This document shows, piece after piece, positions 34,193 through 45,057 of a stretch of 64,000 nucleotides of DNA. How positions within the stretch are numbered: the first letter of the stretch is position 1; each line of letters begins with the position of its first letter. The position numbers were made by a program, and so were the translations under genes. The notes below the pieces were generated by a model, which worked only from the letters and a program-made list of their open reading frames with translations, was not told where the DNA came from and did not search any database. This DNA comes from Novosphingobium malaysiense (lineage in GTDB: Bacteria > Pseudomonadota > Alphaproteobacteria > Sphingomonadales > Sphingomonadaceae), in assembly GCF_000802225.1 (NCBI RefSeq), contig NZ_JTDI01000001.1, forward strand, positions 372,001-436,000, in the 5' to 3' direction.

Positions 34193-35440
34193 GTGCCAAT
34201 CGACGCCGCAAACCCCGTTCCGCCCACCTTTCCGCGCCACGTCGGCATGGATCAGGTGCCGGCGCACGTCCCCAAGGACCTCATCCGCCAGACCGGCCTG
34301 ACCTTTGGCCCCGAGTTCCTGGCCAACCCGCACGACTTCATGGCCGCGCTGCATGAAAAGCAGCCGACGATCTATTACGACGTCAGCCCGATGGGCAACA
34401 TGTGGCACCTCATCAAGCATGAGGACGCCCTGTTCGGGCTGCGCCATCCGGAAATCTTCTCAAACGAAGGCGCCACGCCCTTTCCGCGCGATCCGAACGA
34501 CTATTTCTACTTCATCCCGATCGAGATCGACCCTCCGCACCACCGCAAGTATCGCAACATCGTAGATCCGGTGTTCTCGCCCAAGGGCGTGCAGAGGCTG
34601 GAAGGCCTGATCCGCAAGCGCGCAAACGACATGATCGACAGCTTCATCGACAAGGGCGAGTGCGAATTCACCGAGGAATTCGGGCGCCCGCTGCCGGTCT
34701 CGGTATTCCTCGACATCATGGGCCTGCCGCAGGACATGCGCGATACCTTCGTCTCGTGGGCCATGGAACTGCTCCATTCCAACGACCGCGAGCGCATGGG
34801 CGCGGCGATGGTCAGCATCACCGAGTACCTCAAGGACGCGATTGCAGAGAAGAAGGCGAATCCGGACGACGGTGTCGTCAGCCTGATCGCCCATGCGGCG
34901 CCGGACGGGGTGCCGCTCTCCGACAAGGAAATCTTCGGCTTCGTCTGCTTCCTGTTCATCGGCGGGCTCGACACCGTGTTTGCCACGCTGAACAACATCT
35001 GGCTCTGGCTTGCCGAGAACCCGGACCGGGTACAGGAAATCATCGATCGTCCGCAGGACATCGATCGCGTCGTGGAAGAACTCCTGCGCCGCTGGTCGGT
35101 CACCTTCTCGGGCCGCGTGCTCGACCAGGATTACGAGATGCGCGGAGTGCAGATGAAGAAGGGCGACCGCGTCACCTTCATCCTGCCGGCCTGCAACTTC
35201 GATCCGGAAGTATTCCCGAACCCGAAGGAAGTCGACTTCGACCGGCCACGCAAGACGATCCTCGCGTTCACCGTCGGGGTGCACAGCTGCATGGGCGGAC
35301 ATCTCGCCCGACTGGAGCTCAAGATCGCCCTGCAGGAATGGCTCAAGCGCATTCCCGAGTTCAAGCTGAAGGAAGGCGCGAACATCGAATACCGGCCCGG
35401 CGGCGTGATCGGTCCGGAGGCCGTGCCGCTGGTCTGGTAA
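34193..35440 (+). CDS. Cytochrome P450 with adjacent ferredoxin
   Basis: This 415-aa soluble class I P450 has the haem loop FTVGVHSCMG with ligand C366, EELLR as ExxR motif, the DPPHHRKYRNIV segment, and a normal I-helix acid-alcohol pair (FIGGLDT, D260-T261). It starts with GTG at 34193 after GGGAGAGAG, 42 bp behind the ferredoxin, and ends before a strong terminator, so ferredoxin and P450 form a two-gene operon under the TetR regulator. Related sphingomonad and actinobacterial enzymes hydroxylate terpenoid, steroid or aromatic compounds. The substrate cannot be read from the sequence. Confidence 0.93.
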   Translation: MPIDAANPVPPTFPRHVGMDQVPAHVPKDLIRQTGLTFGPEFLANPHDFMAALHEKQPTIYYDVSPMGNMWHLIKHEDALFGLRHPEIFSNEGATPFPRDPNDYFYFIPIEIDPPHHRKYRNIVDPVFSPKGVQRLEGLIRKRANDMIDSFIDKGECEFTEEFGRPLPVSVFLDIMGLPQDMRDTFVSWAMELLHSNDRERMGAAMVSITEYLKDAIAEKKANPDDGVVSLIAHAAPDGVPLSDKEIFGFVCFLFIGGLDTVFATLNNIWLWLAENPDRVQEIIDRPQDIDRVVEELLRRWSVTFSGRVLDQDYEMRGVQMKKGDRVTFILPACNFDPEVFPNPKEVDFDRPRKTILAFTVGVHSCMGGHLARLELKIALQEWLKRIPEFKLKEGANIEYRPGGVIGPEAVPLVW

Positions 35441-35470
35441 CAGCAGACCCGCCGGCAAAAATCACGAATA

Positions 35471-35500
35471 GGGGAGCCGGATTGCCCGGCTCCCCTTATT
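35471..35500 (+). terminator. Intrinsic terminator after the P450
   Basis: GGGGAGCCGG (35471-35480) pairs with CCGGCTCCCC (35486-35495) around a five-base loop, followed by TTATTTAT. It ends the ferredoxin-P450 operon. Confidence 0.88.
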
Positions 35501-36217
35501 TATGGGCGTATTGCAATGGCAGCCCGTGTCGCATGGCCGGTCGTCCTCCGCGCGGCGTCGGTGCGACCCGAAGGGCGTCCCGCGCGGAGGAGCAACCTGC
35601 AGCGCGATGGCCATGCCGATCGGCCATCGCGACTGCTCTTTCAGCCCGCCTGACGAAATTGGTCGGGATCCCCCCTCGCCTTGCACCCCGGCGATAGTGC
35701 CTCACGTGCATGCGACGATCCCGACCGCGTTCACCCGGGTCTTTCGGCGGCGCGCGGCATTGCCCCGATTACCCGAACGGCGCAGACCCCACGTTCCGCG
35801 CGTTGTTCGACGCCGCTTCGCCTCCTGGGCCAAATGCCCGAGTTCAACAAACCGGTCACCGGGATCGGGCGCGAACCCCCATTCTGACGCCCGTTCCCGC
35901 TTTCCGGTTAGCCGTGCCCTTCAACGACACCATGCGGTGCCCTGGTGAGGACGGCAGCTTTCAGACCATTGCAGTGCTGACGCGGCAGTTCCCCGCTGGC
36001 CGCATCATCCATCGCCGACCGCCCCCCGGTCGATCGTGACGACAGCTTCATGTCCTCAAGCACGTCCCGGAAATTGCCCGATAAGCGCCAATGAGGAAAG
36101 TCAGGTTTGGTCCAGATTGTATGGCAACGCGGCATTCGAAGCGGAAATACGCTCACGCAAGCGCGAAAAAAGCACCAATTTGGAAATCAATGCAAACGAT
36201 TGGCCCCCGCAGGGCTG
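35501..36217. other. Gene-free stretch of about 700 bp
   Basis: Between the P450 terminator and the leftward hydrolase I find no frame with a ribosome site, known motif or balanced composition. Several short frames overlap one another on both strands, as expected by chance in GC-rich DNA. The part after about 36040 is less GC-rich than its surroundings. It may hold decayed gene remains, but none is recognisable. Confidence 0.4.
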
Positions 36218-38088
<1,871 letters not shown>

Positions 38089-38177
38089 TCAGCGATATCG
38101 GATCACGCCAGCCGACAAAGCACAACCGGTCCGGACAAAGATCGCCCCGGTGGCGATGAACGCTTCGACAGCGAGCG

Positions 38178-38193
38178 TTTGCTGCGCAGCAAA
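38178..38193. promoter_or_regulatory. Perfect 16-bp palindrome upstream of the reductase gene
   Basis: TTTGCTGCGCAGCAAA is a perfect inverted repeat about 117 bp before the reductase start. Its right half with flank (GCAGCAAATCATG) is repeated at 38332-38344. No dedicated regulator gene is adjacent. Confidence 0.4.
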
Positions 38194-38280
38194 TCATGCG
38201 ATTCTTGCTTGGCGTCGCGCATTTTATGTTGCAAAGTGAACTTGAAAGGTCGTTTTCGACCTTACCGGCGTTGGGAGAGA

Positions 38281-38320
38281 GCGCGCCGGGGAGATTTCGA
38301 TCCTCCCGGCGCGCCGATTT
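38281..38320 (+). terminator. Orphan intrinsic terminator
   Basis: GCGCGCCGGG (38281-38290) pairs with CCCGGCGCGC (38305-38314), followed by CGATTTTCTT. The T-run is on the right side only, so it would stop rightward transcription, yet no rightward gene precedes it. Confidence 0.65.
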
Positions 38321-38687
38321 TCTTCGCGGTTGCAGCAAATCATGAACTCTCGTTTTTGCCAATACTTGCGCCGCTTTTGCGCGGCAGTGGCGCTGAGCAA
38401 CCGAACATATTGCACCCGCGCCGCTCTCCATATTGTGCAACGCATCATTTTTCCCGGCGACTCCTGGGGGCCGTGGATGCACGCGGCGAGCGATTCGCCG
38501 GTCGGGCAGGTACGCTTGCGAAAGAGGGTCTTCGCCGATGCCGTGCCAACCATCATCCGTCCGGGTACAGGCCAGCCGGAGTCACGGAGCGAAACGGCGC
38601 TCGGTGGTCACCGACAAGATTGCCGAGTGCCGCCGGGTCCGGTAGGGCAAGGGTGAAACTCATCGCGCGTCCGGCCGTCTCATTCCC

Positions 38688-40214
38688 GTGAATCAGATCT
38701 ACCTGCCCCTAGCCCAACGACGGCTGATGACGTTCTTCGTCATGGCCTCGGCGATCATGAACCAGATCGACACGACGATCGCCAACGTGGCGCTGCCGCA
38801 TATCCAGGGCAGCACCTCGGCCTCGCGCGAACAGATCACCTGGGTCCTCACCAGCTACATCGTGGCGCTGGCGATTTTCACGCCGCTCACCGGCTGGCTC
38901 GCGGGGCGCTTCGGACGCAAGCGGGTGGTGCTGACGTCGATCTTCCTGTTCACCCTGACATCGGGCCTTTGCGGGGCGGCGACGAACCTCGACGAGCTCA
39001 TCATCTTCCGCGTCCTCCAGGGCATGTCCGGAGCCGCGCTGGTGCCGATGAGCCAGGCCACGCTGCTCGACGCCTATCCCCCGGAGGAACACGGCAGTGC
39101 GATGGCCATCTTCGGGCTCGCCGCCATCACCGGGCCGCTGGTGGGGCCGCTCGCCGGGGGCTGGCTGACCGAGCACATGTCATGGCGATGGTGCTTCTTC
39201 ATCAACCTGCCGATCGGAGTCATGGCCTGGGTGGGGCTGATGGCGACCATGCCCGATTTCCCGGGCCAGAAAGGTGTGAAGCTAGACTTCTTCGGCTTCG
39301 TCCTGCTCGCCGTCGGCATCGGCGCTCTGCAACTGCTGTTCGACCGCGGTCAGGTGCAGGACTGGTTTTCCTCGACCGAAATCTGGATCGAAGCAGTGCT
39401 CGCCGGTTGCGCGTTCTACCTATTCATCGTCCATTCCCTGACGAAGAAGCACCCGTTCGTCAGCCCGGCGGTATTCATGGACCGCAACTTCGTGGTGTGC
39501 TCGATCGTCGGCTTCTTCCTGGGCGTGCTGATCTACAGCCCGATGTCGCTGCTGCCGGAAATGCTGACCAACCTGTTCGGCTACCCGATCATGGACGTCG
39601 GTCTGGCCCTGGCACCTCGCGGCCTCGGCGTGCTGGTGGCAATGCTCATCATGGGCCGCGTGATCAACCGGATCGATCCGCGCATCCTGATCGGCATCGG
39701 CATGTTGCTCGCCGCGTTCTCGATGTGGCATCTCTCGCACATGACGCTCCAATCGAGCAGTTGGATCGTCATCACGACCGGCGTGATCCAGGGCATGGGA
39801 TCCAGTTCGATCTTCGTGCCGCTGTCGATGATGACGTTCTCGACACTACCCGCGCACTTGCGCAACGAAGGCGCCGCTCTCAACACGCTGCTGCGCAGCT
39901 ACGGCGGCGCCGCCGGCATTGCCTTGGTCCAGGTGCTCATCTTCCGCAACGAAGCCAAAGTGCAGTCGCGGCTTACCGAGGGGTTGAGGCCCGATAATCC
40001 GGTAGTGCAATCTGCGCTTCCAGGGATGGACTTTTCCGCTCCGACCTCGGTTGCCGGGCTCCAGCACGAACTGGTGCGGCAGGCGACCATGGTAGCCTAC
40101 GTCGATGCCTACTGGGCACTGTCCATCGTCGGCCTGCTGGCCTGCGCGATGGTCTTCCTGCTTCGCCGCCCGCGCCGGTCCGAAGCGCCCGAAGAAGCGC
40201 TGGCAGCGGAGTGA
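38688..40214 (+). CDS. DHA2-family MFS drug exporter (EmrB/QacA type)
   Basis: This 508-aa inner-membrane protein has 14 predicted hydrophobic segments, motif A (GWLAGRFGRKRVV), motif C (GLAAITGPLVGPLAGGWL) and the helix-1 motif MNQIDTTIANVALPHI of DHA2 proton antiporters. EmrB proteins normally work with a membrane-fusion protein, but none is next to this gene. GTG start at 38688. The MATE gene begins inside its stop codon (GTGA overlap), so two exporters from different families are co-translated, an unusual pairing. The substrates are probably toxic hydrophobic compounds. Confidence 0.88.
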   Translation: MNQIYLPLAQRRLMTFFVMASAIMNQIDTTIANVALPHIQGSTSASREQITWVLTSYIVALAIFTPLTGWLAGRFGRKRVVLTSIFLFTLTSGLCGAATNLDELIIFRVLQGMSGAALVPMSQATLLDAYPPEEHGSAMAIFGLAAITGPLVGPLAGGWLTEHMSWRWCFFINLPIGVMAWVGLMATMPDFPGQKGVKLDFFGFVLLAVGIGALQLLFDRGQVQDWFSSTEIWIEAVLAGCAFYLFIVHSLTKKHPFVSPAVFMDRNFVVCSIVGFFLGVLIYSPMSLLPEMLTNLFGYPIMDVGLALAPRGLGVLVAMLIMGRVINRIDPRILIGIGMLLAAFSMWHLSHMTLQSSSWIVITTGVIQGMGSSSIFVPLSMMTFSTLPAHLRNEGAALNTLLRSYGGAAGIALVQVLIFRNEAKVQSRLTEGLRPDNPVVQSALPGMDFSAPTSVAGLQHELVRQATMVAYVDAYWALSIVGLLACAMVFLLRRPRRSEAPEEALAAE

Positions 40215-41545
40215 CCGCCCCGCCCTCGCACCCCGGTACGGCGCGCCTGCTTTGGACCATCGCCCTGCCGGCGATGCTGACGAATGTCGCGACCGCGCTG
40301 TTCGGCCTGGCCGACATGTGGGCCATCGGCCGCCTCGGCGATGCTCCAGCGCAAGGCGCGGTCGAACTCGGCGCCAAGTACATGATGGGGCTGCTCAACG
40401 TCTTCAACTTCCTGCGCACGAGCACGGTCGCGCTGACGGCGCAGGGCGCAGGCCGGGGCGACCGCGCGGCACAGGGACAGACCCTCGCCAGAGCCATGGC
40501 GGTGGCCCTGGGCATCGGCGCGCTCCTGCTGATGGCAATGCACTGGGCGATCCCGATCGGCCTGGACCTTCTGGAAGCGAAGGGACAGGTCCGCACCGAT
40601 GCGCAGCTCTACATCGGCATCCGCTACTGGTCCGGTCCGGTCTGGCTCGCCAACTGCGTGCTGGTGGGCTGGCTGATCGGGCAGCGGCTCGTGCGGCACG
40701 TGCTGGTGGTGGAGATCACCGCCAACGCCGTGCATATCGCTCTCGACCTGTTGCTGGTGCTGGTGGCGCACTGGGGCGTCGCCGGCGTGGCTTCGGCGAC
40801 GCTGGGGTCGGAGATTCTCAAGTTCATGCTTCTCGCCGCGATCGTCCTGCGCCAGCCTGCAGCCCGCGACGCCTTCGCCGCGGCCTGGGACCGCGCTACC
40901 TGGCACCGCAACGCCCTCGCCCGGCTCTTTGCGCTGAACCGCGATCTTTTCGCGCGCACCCTGCTGCTTACTGCCGCGATCCTGATCTTCGCCCGCAGCG
41001 GCGCCCAGCATGGGCCCGTGATACTGGCCGCCAACGGCATCCTGTTCCAACTCTTCATGCTCTCCACCCTGATCCTGGACGGCTTCGAGAACGCCTCGCA
41101 GGTCCTTTGCGGAGAGGCGCTGGGCGCAAAGGACCGCGCACGCTTTGCCGCGACCGTGCGGGTGGCGCTGATCTGGGGCGCCGTGATCGGCGTGATCCTG
41201 ACGTTGACCTACGCCATCGGCGGGGCACCGCTGGCCGCATGGTTCAGCACCGATGCGAATGTCGTTGCCACAACCGCCACCTATATTCCCTGGATCGTCG
41301 CCCTGCCGCTGGTGGGCGTGGCCTCGTTCGTACTCGACGGCGTATTCGTCGGCGCCGGGTGGACGCGCGCGATGCTCGGCACCATGGCCGTGGCGATGGC
41401 GCTTTATCTGCTGCTGCTCTGGCTGCTGCATCCACTGGGCAACCACGGTCTGTGGGCGGCCTTCACGGTCTTCTTCGTGGTTCGCGCGGCAGGCCAGTTC
41501 GTCGTCCTGCCGCGTCTGACACGTCGCAGCTTCAGCGTTTCCTGA
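40211..41545 (+). CDS. MATE-family efflux transporter
   Basis: This 444-aa inner-membrane protein has 12 hydrophobic segments in two related halves, the layout of MATE (multidrug and toxic compound extrusion) proteins, and looks closest to the DinF-like branch (NVATALFGLADMWAIGRLGD in helix 1). These export cationic or organic compounds using sodium or protons. Its GTG start overlaps the stop of the DHA2 exporter by four bases. Its 3' end overlaps the end of the leftward methyltransferase by 14 bp, without a terminator. Confidence 0.87.
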   Translation: MTAPPSHPGTARLLWTIALPAMLTNVATALFGLADMWAIGRLGDAPAQGAVELGAKYMMGLLNVFNFLRTSTVALTAQGAGRGDRAAQGQTLARAMAVALGIGALLLMAMHWAIPIGLDLLEAKGQVRTDAQLYIGIRYWSGPVWLANCVLVGWLIGQRLVRHVLVVEITANAVHIALDLLLVLVAHWGVAGVASATLGSEILKFMLLAAIVLRQPAARDAFAAAWDRATWHRNALARLFALNRDLFARTLLLTAAILIFARSGAQHGPVILAANGILFQLFMLSTLILDGFENASQVLCGEALGAKDRARFAATVRVALIWGAVIGVILTLTYAIGGAPLAAWFSTDANVVATTATYIPWIVALPLVGVASFVLDGVFVGAGWTRAMLGTMAVAMALYLLLLWLLHPLGNHGLWAAFTVFFVVRAAGQFVVLPRLTRRSFSVS

Positions 41546-42137
41546 ACACCACGGCGAGATTGTTGGCCGGCATTTCGGTCACGCGCTCAAGCACAAGGCC
41601 ATGGCGCGCCCCACAGGCCTCCACGTCCTCCAGACGGCGCAGCCCCCAACGGGGATCGCGCCGCTTGAGGTCCTCGTCGAACGCCTCGTTGCTCGGCGCC
41701 GTGGGCCGGCCTGATCGCCGATAGGGACCATAGAGGATCAGCGGCTGTGCGGGCGAAAGCAATCGCCCGGCCCCCGCCATCAGCCCCTCGGTCGACGCCC
41801 AGGGACTGATGTGGATCATGTTGATGCACACCACGGCATCTGCGCGGTCCACCGGCCACGTCGGCGCAGCGGCATCCAGCTCGAGCGGTTCCAGCAGGTT
41901 GGGCAGGTTCTCGAGTTCACGCCAAGCGCAAATGGAGGCGCGCGCATCGGCATCGGGATCGCTGGGTTGCCAGCGCAGGCCTGGCAAGGCGCGGGCGAAG
42001 TACACGCCATGTTCGCCGGTCCCGCTCGCCACTTCCAGTATCTGGCCGGACGCCGGCAGAACCTCACGCAGAACGGCAAGGATGGGATCGCGGTTGCGGG
42101 CGGTCGCGGGGGCATGGCGGCGTGCGTCTTCGGTCAT
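41532..42137 (-). CDS. DUF938 SAM-dependent methyltransferase
   Basis: This 201-aa protein matches the DUF938 family of class I methyltransferases: start RRHAPATARNRDPILAVL, the SAM-binding VASGTGEHGVYFA, and NMIHISPWASTEGLMAGAGRLL. The family's target is not established. I use the ATG at 42137 since this is where family similarity begins; the frame continues upstream to 42233 without matching sequence. It overlaps the end of the MATE gene by 14 bp on the other strand. Confidence 0.82.
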   Translation of the reverse strand: MTEDARRHAPATARNRDPILAVLREVLPASGQILEVASGTGEHGVYFARALPGLRWQPSDPDADARASICAWRELENLPNLLEPLELDAAAPTWPVDRADAVVCINMIHISPWASTEGLMAGAGRLLSPAQPLILYGPYRRSGRPTAPSNEAFDEDLKRRDPRWGLRRLEDVEACGARHGLVLERVTEMPANNLAVVFRKR

Positions 42138-42288
42138 GGTCCGCCATTGGGGATGGCGCGCCTGCAGTTCAAGGCAGGACGACGTTTCAGCCCGGACGCA
42201 CGTGGCCCGCGGCTCGACGACCCGCATCGTCAAACCGCGGGACAGCGTTTTCAGTGTGGCACGCGCATCCGCGAGCGCCGGAAGGGCA

Positions 42289-42615
42289 TCAATCCCACAG
42301 GTTCACGTTATCCGGCGTGACGGGGGCATCAAGCGGCGCGGCGGCGGAAGACACGTCCTCCTCCATGAAGCCGCAGAAACGCCGGCGGATGGCCTCGAGG
42401 CTGATCCGGCGCATTTCCGCTTCGCTGAAACCCGCCGCGATAATCGCGGCAAGCGCACGCTGCTTCTGCGCGATCAGATCGATGGCCTGAAGCTCGCGCA
42501 TGTGCCTTGCGGCGAAATCCTCGTCCCGGCACAGCACTTCGCCCAGTGCCTCGATCTCGGAACCGAGTTCGCCAAGCACGTCGGCCATTGCCGTGAATTT
42601 GGGTTCGTGGATCAT
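42289..42615 (-). CDS. Unknown 108-aa protein at the end of the che operon
   Basis: This 108-aa protein starts at 42615, five bases after the cheW stop, so it belongs to the chemotaxis operon. It is mostly helical with heptad-like spacing (MADVLGELGSEIEALGEVLC...ELQAIDLIAQKQRALAAIIA). The pattern is reminiscent of FlgN-type chaperones or small chemotaxis accessory proteins, but I do not recognise a family and would not name it. There is no signal peptide or membrane segment. A role in chemotaxis or flagellar assembly is inferred from position only. Confidence 0.75.
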   Translation of the reverse strand: MIHEPKFTAMADVLGELGSEIEALGEVLCRDEDFAARHMRELQAIDLIAQKQRALAAIIAAGFSEAEMRRISLEAIRRRFCGFMEEDVSSAAAPLDAPVTPDNVNLWD

Positions 42616-42620
42616 CGGTT

Positions 42621-43061
42621 TCAGGCCGCGATCGCGCGGTCCTCGGAGGCGCTGAGGGCCTGCAGGTCGAGCACCATGACCATGCGTTCTTCGATCGCCG
42701 AGAGGCCTTCGAGGAACGGCGCCACGTCTTCCTGACCGGCGGTCGGCGGCGGCTGCAGGTTGTCGGTATCCAGCGCGACGATGTCGCTGACCGAGTCGAC
42801 AATGAGCCCCTGCGACTGCCCATTGACCTGGCACACGATGATCGCGTGGCGCGGCGTGGCCTCGGTCGGTGTCCAGCCCAGACGTGCGGCCAGGTCGATC
42901 ACCGGCAGCACGGTGCCGCGCAGGTTGACCACGCCAGCGACGTAGGATGGAACGCGCGGCATCGGGGTGACCGGCGTCCAGGCCCTGATTTCGCGGATCG
43001 CCATGATGTCGAGCGCGAATATCTGGCCGGCGACTTCGAAAGTAATGAGTTCGCGGTACAT
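42621..43061 (-). CDS. cheW: Chemotaxis coupling protein CheW
   Basis: CheW links chemoreceptors to the kinase CheA. This 146-aa protein is a single CheW domain with ELITFEVAGQIFALDIMAIREIRAW at the start and NLRGTVLPVIDLAARLG, the conserved strand pair, in the middle. AGGAGG lies 10 bp before the ATG at 43061. It follows cheY by 26 bp in the leftward operon. No receptor gene (MCP) is in the window, so it must couple receptors encoded elsewhere. Confidence 0.93.
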   Translation of the reverse strand: MYRELITFEVAGQIFALDIMAIREIRAWTPVTPMPRVPSYVAGVVNLRGTVLPVIDLAARLGWTPTEATPRHAIIVCQVNGQSQGLIVDSVSDIVALDTDNLQPPPTAGQEDVAPFLEGLSAIEERMVMVLDLQALSASEDRAIAA

Positions 43062-43087
43062 ATCCTGAACCTCCTGTACGGGCAGTG

Positions 43088-43459
43088 TCAGTGCGCGACG
43101 CGGCGCACGGCCGCGACGAGCTTGTCGGTATCGAATGGTTTGACGATCCAGCCGGTCGCGCCAGCAGCGCGGGCGCGGGCCTTCTTCTCGTCCGAACTCT
43201 CGGTCGTGAGCACCAGGATCGGACGGTCGCGATGGCGCGTGCCGCCGCGAACCTGCTCGATCAGGCCGAAGCCGTCGAGACGGGGCATGTTGATGTCGGT
43301 AATGACGACATCGACCTCGTTCACGGCAAGCCATTCAAGCGCGGAGACCCCGTCGTCAGCCTGGGCGACGTCGAAGCCATTGGTGGAAAGGGCATGATTG
43401 AGCAGCGCACGCATGGATGCGCTGTCATCGACGGTGAGAATGCGGGTAGTCTTGGACAT
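43088..43459 (-). CDS. cheY: CheY-type response regulator
   Basis: This 123-aa single receiver domain is the output of CheA and would bind the flagellar motor. All key residues are present: D11 and D12, the phospho-acceptor D55 in VITDINMP, T85/T86 and K107 in IVKPFD. It lies between cheD and cheW. No cheZ phosphatase gene is in the cluster, as usual in alphaproteobacteria, where extra CheY proteins can serve as phosphate sinks; whether this is the motor-binding one cannot be decided here. Confidence 0.93.
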   Translation of the reverse strand: MSKTTRILTVDDSASMRALLNHALSTNGFDVAQADDGVSALEWLAVNEVDVVITDINMPRLDGFGLIEQVRGGTRHRDRPILVLTTESSDEKKARARAAGATGWIVKPFDTDKLVAAVRRVAH

Positions 43460-43475
43460 CAGATGCCTCGTTTGG

Positions 43476-44027
43476 TCAGAACAGTTCGACTTCGCCGCGC
43501 GGAACCGGGCGGAACACGGGTTGTGGTTTAACCTCGGGCGCATCCGAGGAGGCGACAGTTCGACATCGGACCTGGCCGGATGCCGGACGGAAATCGACGC
43601 GGCGGGCATTGGCCCCACCGAGGTCCTCGCGGACCAGTTCGATGCGTTCGCGCAGCAGGAAGCCGCGCGCGAAATCGGCATTTGCCGTGCCGATCTGCTG
43701 CATACCGCTGCGAATATTGGCCCCGCCGTAGAGATGCGCGCGCAGCCTGTCCTTGCGTGCGCCATAGGCGAGCATTTCGTTGATGAGCATTTCCATCAGG
43801 TAGACGCCGTAGTGCACGTCGACCTCGCCCCGGTTGTGGCTGGCCGGGGGTTCGGACAGCAGGAAGTGATTCATCCCGCCCAGTTCCACTTCCGGGTCGT
43901 AAAGACAGGTGGCGACACAGGAGCCCAGAACCGTGCTCAGTTCCACCTTGGGCCCGGCGCTGACCTTGAACTGCCCCTGCAGCACGGTCAGCCGAGTCAT
44001 GTTGGGCGGGGAAAGATCGAGGGGCAT
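43476..44027 (-). CDS. cheD: Chemoreceptor glutamine deamidase CheD
   Basis: CheD deamidates glutamines of chemoreceptors. This 183-aa protein has the catalytic cysteine in VLGSCVATCLYDP and the histidine in GGMNHFLL, followed by KDRLRAHLYGGANI. The last 30 residues are a proline-rich tail beyond the family core. It is four bases after cheB and 16 bases before cheY in the operon. Confidence 0.92.
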   Translation of the reverse strand: MPLDLSPPNMTRLTVLQGQFKVSAGPKVELSTVLGSCVATCLYDPEVELGGMNHFLLSEPPASHNRGEVDVHYGVYLMEMLINEMLAYGARKDRLRAHLYGGANIRSGMQQIGTANADFARGFLLRERIELVREDLGGANARRVDFRPASGQVRCRTVASSDAPEVKPQPVFRPVPRGEVELF

Positions 44028-44031
44028 GGCG

Positions 44032-45057
44032 TCAGGCTGCCTTGTTGAGCGCGTGACGCGCGATGCTGTTGATGGGGGCGACGACCTGCGCGGCGCCGAG
44101 CGAAATGGCAGCGCGCGGCATGCCGAAGACGGTGCAGGTCGCCTCGTCCTGGGCGATGGTGTGTGCCCCGGCCTTGCTCATCGCCAGCAGACCCTTGGCA
44201 CCGTCCTGCCCCATGCCGGTAAGCAGGATTCCCACTGCGCCTGCACCGACGAACTGCGCAACCGAATTGAACAACGCATCCACGCTGGGCACGTGACCCG
44301 AAATCGGCTCGCCCCGGCGCAGCTTGGCGTAGAGCGTCGAGTCTCCCTTGACCATTAGATGGTGTTCGGCTTCGGCGGCCAGATAGACGTGGCCGGTCTT
44401 GAGCGGCATGTCGTTGACAGCGACCTGGACAGTGGCCGGGCAGACCTGGTCGAGAGTGCGGGCAATTGCCGGCGCGAACCGCGGGTTGACGTGCTGGACG
44501 ATCACGGTGGGCGGACAATCGCGCGGGAACTCGCGCAGGAGCACCTGCAGCGCCTCGACTCCGCCGGTCGACGAACCGATCGCGATCAGGCGCGTGTCGC
44601 GCTTGATGGAGCGGCGGCTTTCCTCGACGACCGAAGGCGTGCTGCGGACCGGCTTGGAAAAACGGACTTGCGCTGCATCGCGGATCATCTTGGCCAGTTC
44701 GCCACTGTCCTGCAGGGCCAGCTTGCCGGTGGGATCGTACTTCGAATAACAGTTCACCGCGCCCAGCGCGAGCGCGCGCGCCGTCACCTCGTTGCCCTCC
44801 TGCGTGGCGCCGGAAACGATGATCACGGGCGTGGGCCGCAAGGTCATGATCTTCTCGAGGAAGTCGAGGCCGTTCATGCCGGGCATTTCGATGTCGAGCG
44901 TGACCACGTCCGGGTCGAGCTTCTTGATGAGCTCACGGCCTTCGGCGGCATTCGACGCGGAGCCGACCACTTCGATGTCGGGCTGTTCGCGCAGGCGCGA
45001 CATCAGGATCGCACGCATGGTCGGCGAATCGTCGACGATCAGGACGCGAACGCTCAT
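44032..45057 (-). CDS. cheB: Chemotaxis methylesterase CheB
   Basis: CheB removes methyl groups from chemoreceptors to reset sensitivity. This 341-aa protein has a receiver domain with phospho-acceptor D55 (VTLDIEMPG) and a methylesterase domain with the complete triad S163 (GSSTGG), H189 (VQHV) and D285 (GMGQDG), plus the conserved TVFGMPRAA near the end. It overlaps cheR by four bases. It is clearly the active copy, in contrast to the divergent paralogue at 48798, whose histidine is lost. Confidence 0.95.
   Translation of the reverse strand: MSVRVLIVDDSPTMRAILMSRLREQPDIEVVGSASNAAEGRELIKKLDPDVVTLDIEMPGMNGLDFLEKIMTLRPTPVIIVSGATQEGNEVTARALALGAVNCYSKYDPTGKLALQDSGELAKMIRDAAQVRFSKPVRSTPSVVEESRRSIKRDTRLIAIGSSTGGVEALQVLLREFPRDCPPTVIVQHVNPRFAPAIARTLDQVCPATVQVAVNDMPLKTGHVYLAAEAEHHLMVKGDSTLYAKLRRGEPISGHVPSVDALFNSVAQFVGAGAVGILLTGMGQDGAKGLLAMSKAGAHTIAQDEATCTVFGMPRAAISLGAAQVVAPINSIARHALNKAA

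Noticed and set aside
35501..36217. Remains of an insertion sequence or integrase
   Set aside because: No terminal inverted repeats, target duplications or transposase motifs are visible.
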